DNA from: Acidisarcina sp963790505
GTDB lineage: Bacteria; Acidobacteriota; Terriglobia; Terriglobales; Acidobacteriaceae
Assembly: GCA_963790505.1 (NCBI GenBank)
Contig: CAWBOT010000005.1
Span: 806,001 to 870,000 of the forward strand
Direction: 5' to 3'
Length of the DNA stretch: 64,000 nt
A model generated the notes under the pieces. The model did not search any database. It was given only the letters and a program-made list of their open reading frames with translations, and was not told the DNA's origin. Position numbers and translations under genes: made by a program. Below, piece by piece: positions 59,664 to 64,000 of the stretch (positions are counted from its first letter, which is position 1; each line of letters starts with the position of its first letter).

Positions 59664-61436
59664 ATGGCCCTTCTTCAACCAAGACTGAGTTTGAAAGTAG
59701 CTCAACGGCAGATACTCACACCTGGCCTCATGCAGATGGTCAGTGTGCTCGCCTTGAACAAGCTCGAGTTGAAGGAGATGATCAATACCGAAATCGTCGA
59801 GAACCCGGTTCTCGAAGAACTGGAAGAGAACGTTCCGCTGCTCGACGACGTTGCGGGCCAGGAAGCGGAGCGCGAACGCCCCGCCGAGGAGATCGTCGCC
59901 GACGCCCAGCGCGATAAGGCAGATCCCTTTGAGGAGATCGATTTCGGTTCCTACTTCCAGGAATATCTCGACCCTGGCTTTCGCTCACCCAACAATTACG
60001 AGCTGAACGAAAAACCCTCCTTCGAGAATTTCCTGTCGCAACCGAGTACCCTGGCTGACCATCTTTTCTGGCAACTTGGCTCGCTCACTCTCCCCCCTGA
60101 CGTCCGCGCCGCCGCGGAGTACATTATTGGCAATATCGATGAGTCCGGCTATCTTACGGCCACAGACGAAGAGTTGCTGGCAGGCTATCTCAATGAGGTT
60201 GAATTGGGAGCCAATCCAGCCCTTCCCTTCAGGCCTGCCTCCGAGGCGGCCTCGACCCAAGCGTCGATCAACGGCAGCGAGCCGATTACCGCCGGTATCC
60301 GGGCACAGGAAAACGTGAGCCGGCACTCGCTGGTGCTTACCGCGGCCTTGAAGACGGTGCAGCAGTTGGATCCGCTCGGGGTCGCCACGCGTGATCTTCG
60401 CGAGTGCCTGCTGACGCAGATTTCGGCATACTGCAGGGAACTTCATTTGGCAGCGGTGCGCGCAGAGAGAGCATCTCGGGCGGGGTCTCCGAATGGGTAT
60501 ACAAGTTCGCATGACGAGACGGATTCGGTTCCAGAGATAACGAAGGAGTTTGGCGCCGTTGAAGATGGCGAGCCCGGGATACTGCGGGTCGCAGCGGCCG
60601 AGGCGCCGCCGCAGCGATCTCCGCGCATCGAGGTCGCGGAGACCGCCGGAACCATCATCGACAAACATCTGCAACTGCTGCAGAAGCGCGACCTGCGGGA
60701 GCTTGCCAAGGTTCTCGGCAAGTCGGTCGAACACACCCAGCAGGCCTTCGACCTGATTCGCACTCTCGACCCGCGTCCGGGGCAGCGCTACAACCGTACC
60801 GAGGCGCGGCTGATCGAGCCGGATGTAGCTTTTGTGAAGCGTGACAACGAATACGTTGTAGTGATGAACGAGGACGACCTGCCGACGCTGCGCCTCAACC
60901 AGGGATACCGCCGCATGCTGAAGCAGGACGGCACCGAAAAGGACGTGAAGGAATATGTGAAGGAGCGCTACCGGTCGGCGCTGCAGTTGATCCGCAACAT
61001 CGAGCAGCGCAAGAACACGATCCTGCGCACCTGCGAGGCGATCGTGCGCCGGCAGGGCGAATTTCTGGAACGCGGCGTTGAATATATGAAGCCGATGATG
61101 ATCAAAGAGGTCGCCGAAGAGATCGGCGTCCATCCCTCGACGGTCAGCCGTGCGGTCTCGAACAAATATGTTCACACCGCACAGGGTGTCTTTGAGCTGC
61201 GCTTCTTCTTCTCGGAGGGCGTGAATGGCCCGGAGGGTTCAAGCACCCCGCTGATGCTGCTCAAGCGCAAGGTGAAAAAGCTGATCGATGAGGAAGATGC
61301 TCGAAAGCCGCTTACCGATGACCAGTTGGCCAGCATCCTGCAAGTCCAGGGAATCGATGTGACGCGGCGTACGGTGGCCAAATATCGCGAAGACCTGCGC
61401 ATCCCGAGCACCCACCAGCGCCGCAAGCGCGATTGA
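59664..61436 (+). CDS. rpoN: RNA polymerase sigma-54 factor
   Basis: 590 residues. Region I is 'LQPRLSLKVAQRQILTPGLMQMVSVLALNKLELKE...NPVLEELEEN'. The core-binding domain follows, then 'KEVAEEIGVHPSTVSRAVSNKYVHTAQGVFELRFFFS' (HTH) and the RpoN box 'RRTVAKYREDLRIPS' at the end. At about 110 residues longer than E. coli sigma-54 (477), it has extra segments near 185-215 and 260-320, rich in Ala/Ser/Glu and weakly structured. It needs AAA+ activators; none is in the window. lptB-rpoN-hpf-rapZ is a well-known gene order. Confidence 0.95.
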   Translation: MALLQPRLSLKVAQRQILTPGLMQMVSVLALNKLELKEMINTEIVENPVLEELEENVPLLDDVAGQEAERERPAEEIVADAQRDKADPFEEIDFGSYFQEYLDPGFRSPNNYELNEKPSFENFLSQPSTLADHLFWQLGSLTLPPDVRAAAEYIIGNIDESGYLTATDEELLAGYLNEVELGANPALPFRPASEAASTQASINGSEPITAGIRAQENVSRHSLVLTAALKTVQQLDPLGVATRDLRECLLTQISAYCRELHLAAVRAERASRAGSPNGYTSSHDETDSVPEITKEFGAVEDGEPGILRVAAAEAPPQRSPRIEVAETAGTIIDKHLQLLQKRDLRELAKVLGKSVEHTQQAFDLIRTLDPRPGQRYNRTEARLIEPDVAFVKRDNEYVVVMNEDDLPTLRLNQGYRRMLKQDGTEKDVKEYVKERYRSALQLIRNIEQRKNTILRTCEAIVRRQGEFLERGVEYMKPMMIKEVAEEIGVHPSTVSRAVSNKYVHTAQGVFELRFFFSEGVNGPEGSSTPLMLLKRKVKKLIDEEDARKPLTDDQLASILQVQGIDVTRRTVAKYREDLRIPSTHQRRKRD

Positions 61437-61537
61437 GGCTGGAAGCCGCTTCGGGAATCGACGCCCCGTGCGGGGAGGCAATTTGATAAGATCGGCTTTT
61501 CCCGAGAGGCGTTTCTGCTCGGATGAGGTAGACGAAC

Positions 61538-62209
61538 ATGCAGATCGAATACACCGGCAGGCAAGTCACGGTTACTAAATCGCATCACGCCATTGGGGAC
61601 GAGGGCGTCGGCCGGATCGGCAAGATACTTGGCAAAATTATTACCGCTCACATCGTGCTGACCGCAGAAAAATACCGTCAGACCGCCGAAGTCACCATCA
61701 CCACCAGGTTGCAGAGCATCGTGGGTTTATGCCAGTCGACGAGCATGGAGACCGCTCTGCGCGAGGCAATCGCCAAGGCCGAGAGCCAGGCCATCAAGCA
61801 CAAAGACAAGATCCGTGCCAAGAAGCGAAAGGTGAAGGAAGAAAAGAGCCCTGAAGATTCGCAACTGGCCCGCACGCGGCGACCCGGCCGTCCGCTCGCG
61901 ATCGCGGCGAGCGCCGCCGAGCCAATCGTGAAGACCAAGGGCAAGCTGCACGAAACCAACGGTAACGGTCGGGCCAAGCCAGCGCGCCCGGTGACGGTAC
62001 ACTCGTTCCCGGCGAAGACGCCGATCGCCGAGCCCCACGTGGTGCGCTCAATCGATTCCATTGCGATGCGCCCCATGTCGCTCGAAGAGGCGGTCAAGGA
62101 AGCGGAATTTCGCGACCGTGAGGTTTTCGTCTTTCGTGACAATCAAGGCGGACTGAAAGTGCTGCATCGCAAGCGCGACGGCAAGATGGAGCTGATCGAG
62201 GTCCCATAA
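61538..62209 (+). CDS. hpf: Long-form ribosome hibernation promoting factor
   Basis: 223 residues. The N-terminal HPF/YfiA domain (about 1-100: 'MQIEYTGRQVTVTKSHHAIGDEGVGRI', 'AEVTITTRLQSIVGLCQSTSMETALREAIAKAESQAIKHKDK') binds 30S. A basic linker (about 105-160) leads to the C-terminal dimerisation domain (about 165-223: 'SIAMRPMSLEEAVKEAEFRDREVFVFRDNQGGLKVLHRKRDGKMELIEV'). The long form forms 100S ribosome dimers in stationary phase. ATG 61538 lies 100 bases after rpoN. Confidence 0.93.
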   Translation: MQIEYTGRQVTVTKSHHAIGDEGVGRIGKILGKIITAHIVLTAEKYRQTAEVTITTRLQSIVGLCQSTSMETALREAIAKAESQAIKHKDKIRAKKRKVKEEKSPEDSQLARTRRPGRPLAIAASAAEPIVKTKGKLHETNGNGRAKPARPVTVHSFPAKTPIAEPHVVRSIDSIAMRPMSLEEAVKEAEFRDREVFVFRDNQGGLKVLHRKRDGKMELIEVP

Positions 62210-62232
62210 GGCGGGCGGTGCTAGCATGAGGC

Positions 62233-63198
62233 ATGGCCCGCAAGATCATCCCAGAAAAAGCGAAGCCAGCCAAATCCCGCTCCGCAAACGCCGCTGAAGG
62301 CAAGAGACCGGACCGCAAGACTGCTCCCATCCAGGCCAGCGAACTGGTGATTCTGACCGGGCTCTCGGGCTCGGGCAAGGCCTCTGCGCTTAAAGCATTT
62401 GAAGACCTCGGTTATTATTCGGTGGACAATCTGCCGCTTGAGCTTCTGCCGCGCTTCGCCGATCTTGTCCGGCAATCGGCAGAGATCGATCGCGCTGCGC
62501 TGGTGGTGGATGTGCGCGAAGGCCAGACGCTGGAGCGGTTTCCGGCAATTCTGCAGCAGATCAGGAAGTCGTTAGCGACTAAAGTTATCTTTCTCGAAGC
62601 CAGCGAAGCCGCGCTGCTGCGCCGCTATTCCGAGACGCGGCGCCCGCATCCCTTGGCCAAATCGGGGATGGTGCGCAATGGACTCGCATCGGAGCGCGCG
62701 TTGCTCGACCCGGTGCGCAACGTTGCCGACATCACCCTCGACACCTCCAATTTCAATGTGCACGAGTTGCGGGCTTACTTACAGACAAAGTTCGAGAGCG
62801 AGAGCACCGGCAAGAATCTGCTTATCTCCTCGATCAGCTTCGGCTACAAGAACGGCGTTCCGCTCGAGGCAGACCTCGTTTTCGATGTGCGCTTTCTGCC
62901 CAACCCGCACTTCATTCCAGAGTTCCGCAAACTCACGGGAAGGCATTCCAAAGTAGCCGCTTATGTGCGGAACTTTCCCCAGACGCAGGAGTTTCTTGAT
63001 CGCGTGACGGAGATGCTGTTATTCCTGCTGCCCTATTACATTCAGGAAGGGAAGAGTTACCTCACCGTGGCGTTTGGCTGCACCGGAGGACAGCATCGGT
63101 CGGTGGCCATCGCCGAGGAGATACGCAAGCGCCTCGACAAGCACGGCTATCGGGTGAAGACGGCACATCGAGATATGCCGCGCTCAAGCCGCGGTTAG
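62233..63198 (+). CDS. rapZ: RNase adapter RapZ with altered Walker A motif
   Basis: 321 residues. The N-terminal extension is basic (KKAKPAKSRS-like), then 'LVILTGLSGSGKASALKAFEDLGYYSVDNLPLELLPRFADL'. The Walker A ends GSGKA instead of GSGKS/T. Later motifs are regular: 'ALVVDVREG', 'VIFLEASEAALLRRYSETRRPHPL', 'ISFGYKNGVPLEADLVFDVRFLPNPHFIPE' and C-terminal 'LTVAFGCTGGQHRSVAIAEEI'. RapZ binds GlmZ-type RNA in enterobacteria and otherwise controls amino-sugar or envelope precursors. The changed Walker A suggests that nucleotide binding is reduced or different here. Confidence 0.93.
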   Translation: MARKIIPEKAKPAKSRSANAAEGKRPDRKTAPIQASELVILTGLSGSGKASALKAFEDLGYYSVDNLPLELLPRFADLVRQSAEIDRAALVVDVREGQTLERFPAILQQIRKSLATKVIFLEASEAALLRRYSETRRPHPLAKSGMVRNGLASERALLDPVRNVADITLDTSNFNVHELRAYLQTKFESESTGKNLLISSISFGYKNGVPLEADLVFDVRFLPNPHFIPEFRKLTGRHSKVAAYVRNFPQTQEFLDRVTEMLLFLLPYYIQEGKSYLTVAFGCTGGQHRSVAIAEEIRKRLDKHGYRVKTAHRDMPRSSRG

Positions 63199-63275
63199 TT
63201 TCGACCCGTTCTGTCCCAAAAACTTTCCTCTATTGCTACTGGAATACCCTCGCTAACCGCGCGGGTATAGCGGTC

Positions 63276-64000
63276 TCATTCCGCAGCTCCGGCGGGCTGC
63301 GCCCTGAGGGGGGCGGCGGGCGCCTGAGGTACCAGCAGGAATGAGTGGATGCCGTCGCGATAATAGCCGTAGCCGAGGATCTGGCCGGACTCGTTTATGC
63401 GCGAGGCGACGAGCAGGAGCCAGCCGGAGTGGGGAGAGATGAGCCGGTTGAGATCGTACATGGTTCCGCGCTCCCACAGGAATGCGCGCAGCTTGCCGTC
63501 GGTGATCTGCGCGCCTCCTACGATCTGGGAGCGGTCGTTGATATCGAGCGCGGTGGTCACCGCGTCATCATCATCGCCCAATATCCCGAGGTCAATTGCC
63601 TTGCCGTCTCGCCAGAGCACGCCCCGCGCATCCCCGCTGGCCTGATCGCAGGCTCCGACGATCTCGGCCCGGTCGTTGATCGCCTGGGCGCTGCAAAATG
63701 TACCTCCGGAGAGATCCGGGAGCTGGCGCATTTGTCCCCTCTGCCAGACAAAGGCGTGGGGCTTTCCGTTTACGACGGTGTTGGCTTCGCCGACGACGAT
63801 ATCCTGATTATTGATGTCGCGGGCCTTGCTGTAGTTGCCGTTTGCCAGAGTTCCCAGGTCATGAGGGGCTTTGGATTGCCAGATGACGGCGTGGAAGGCC
63901 CCGCTGCCGACCTGCGCCTCGCCGACGATCTTTCCTTTCCGATTAATGGCTGCCGCGCTGGTGATACCGCCGTCGAGCGGCGCAAGGATTTGGAGCTCGC
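63276..64000 (-). CDS. HAF-repeat (extracellular) protein, N-terminus outside window
   Basis: The frame runs off the right edge with at least 240 codons before the TGA/TAA end at 63276. It contains four or five repeats of about 50 residues built on AINxxGxIVGEA...HAFxWQ...LGTL: 'AAAINRKGKIVGEAQVG', 'ARDINNQDIVVGEANTV', 'AQAINDRAEIVGACDQA', 'ALDINDRSQIVGGAQIT' and 'ASRINESGQILGYGYY'. Such HAF repeats are found in exported beta-propeller-like proteins of Acidobacteriota, with unknown binding partners. The end is Pro/Ala-rich. It converges with rapZ. Confidence 0.88.
   Translation of the reverse strand, partial: ELQILAPLDGGITSAAAINRKGKIVGEAQVGSGAFHAVIWQSKAPHDLGTLANGNYSKARDINNQDIVVGEANTVVNGKPHAFVWQRGQMRQLPDLSGGTFCSAQAINDRAEIVGACDQASGDARGVLWRDGKAIDLGILGDDDDAVTTALDINDRSQIVGGAQITDGKLRAFLWERGTMYDLNRLISPHSGWLLLVASRINESGQILGYGYYRDGIHSFLLVPQAPAAPLRAQPAGAAE

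Noticed and set aside
63190..63261. CGCGGTTAG / CTAACCGCG inverted repeat between rapZ and the HAF gene as a terminator
   Set aside because: Loop of more than 50 bases and no T-tract; part lies in the rapZ coding end.
1..64000. CRISPR arrays, tRNA/rRNA genes, integrase or transposase
   Set aside because: Looked for regular repeat-spacer arrays, clover-leaf ends and DDE or tyrosine recombinase motifs; none recognised by reading.

Overview
The window looks like chromosomal DNA from a Terriglobia-type Acidobacteriota (Granulicella/Edaphobacter/Terriglobus relatives). The grounds are: high GC; a DUF3300-like/DUF2950 pair at the left end; a PadR regulator translationally coupled to a MacB-like duplicated orphan permease with no ATPase; a futalosine-route mqnA; an lptCA-lptB-rpoN-hpf-rapZ block; many TTG/GTG starts; and dispersed intergenic hairpin repeats (GGGCTAAAGCCC-like, 'ACTCAAGCCAACGGAAGGCTTG'-like and 'GATCCTTCG...CAGGATGACA'-like). 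The organism is inferred from gene content only. No rRNA, tRNA, CRISPR array, integrase or transposase was seen.

Left accessory part (1-5.4 kb): DUF3300 tail and DUF2950 secreted genes, two unrelated small genes, then a toxin-antitoxin patch. It holds one intact BrnT/BrnA pair, a second pair whose toxin carries an in-frame amber codon, a third antitoxin remnant, and a DUF433/DUF5615 (VapBC45-like) pair. Hairpin repeats lie between them.

5.5-17.8 kb is a probable amine/polyamine-use cluster. On the minus strand are an aldehyde dehydrogenase, an APC permease and a class III aminotransferase. Divergent from them are two Tat-exported FAD oxidases (monoamine oxidase-like and spermidine dehydrogenase-like) and an MFS transporter. 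An AEC transporter and a secreted protein sit between two near-identical ~125 bp direct repeats, next to the orphan last 19 codons of a permease gene.

17.8-30 kb holds AsmA, padR-ADOP permease, an outer-membrane protein, a broken serine hydrolase, fabH followed by an orphan copy of a fabH 3' end, a third BrnT/BrnA pair, a DedA/VTT protein, mqnA and an exported cupin. From 30.5 to 38.3 kb three genes (DUF2961, a GH95-like glycosidase and the essential topA) carry about ten single-base frameshifts; dprA in the same stretch is intact. Sequence error is the likeliest cause.

39-55.6 kb is a nucleobase-nitrogen region: a Rieske oxygenase, a yeast-type cytosine deaminase, an APC permease, guanine deaminase, and a tightly packed operon allB-allC-allE-ureidoglycolate amidohydrolase-uraD-uraH-urate oxidase-dgt. 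The operon takes urate to glyoxylate with release of four ammonia and no urea, the logic used by plants. The xanthine-to-urate step has no recognisable dehydrogenase here, and the Rieske gene is a candidate for it. A convergent pair, hutF plus an M20 deacylase, follows and could finish histidine breakdown.

55.7-64 kb is housekeeping: a conserved unknown, the LPS-export lptCA fusion and lptB, rpoN, long-form hpf, rapZ with an altered Walker A motif, and an HAF-repeat protein that runs off the end.
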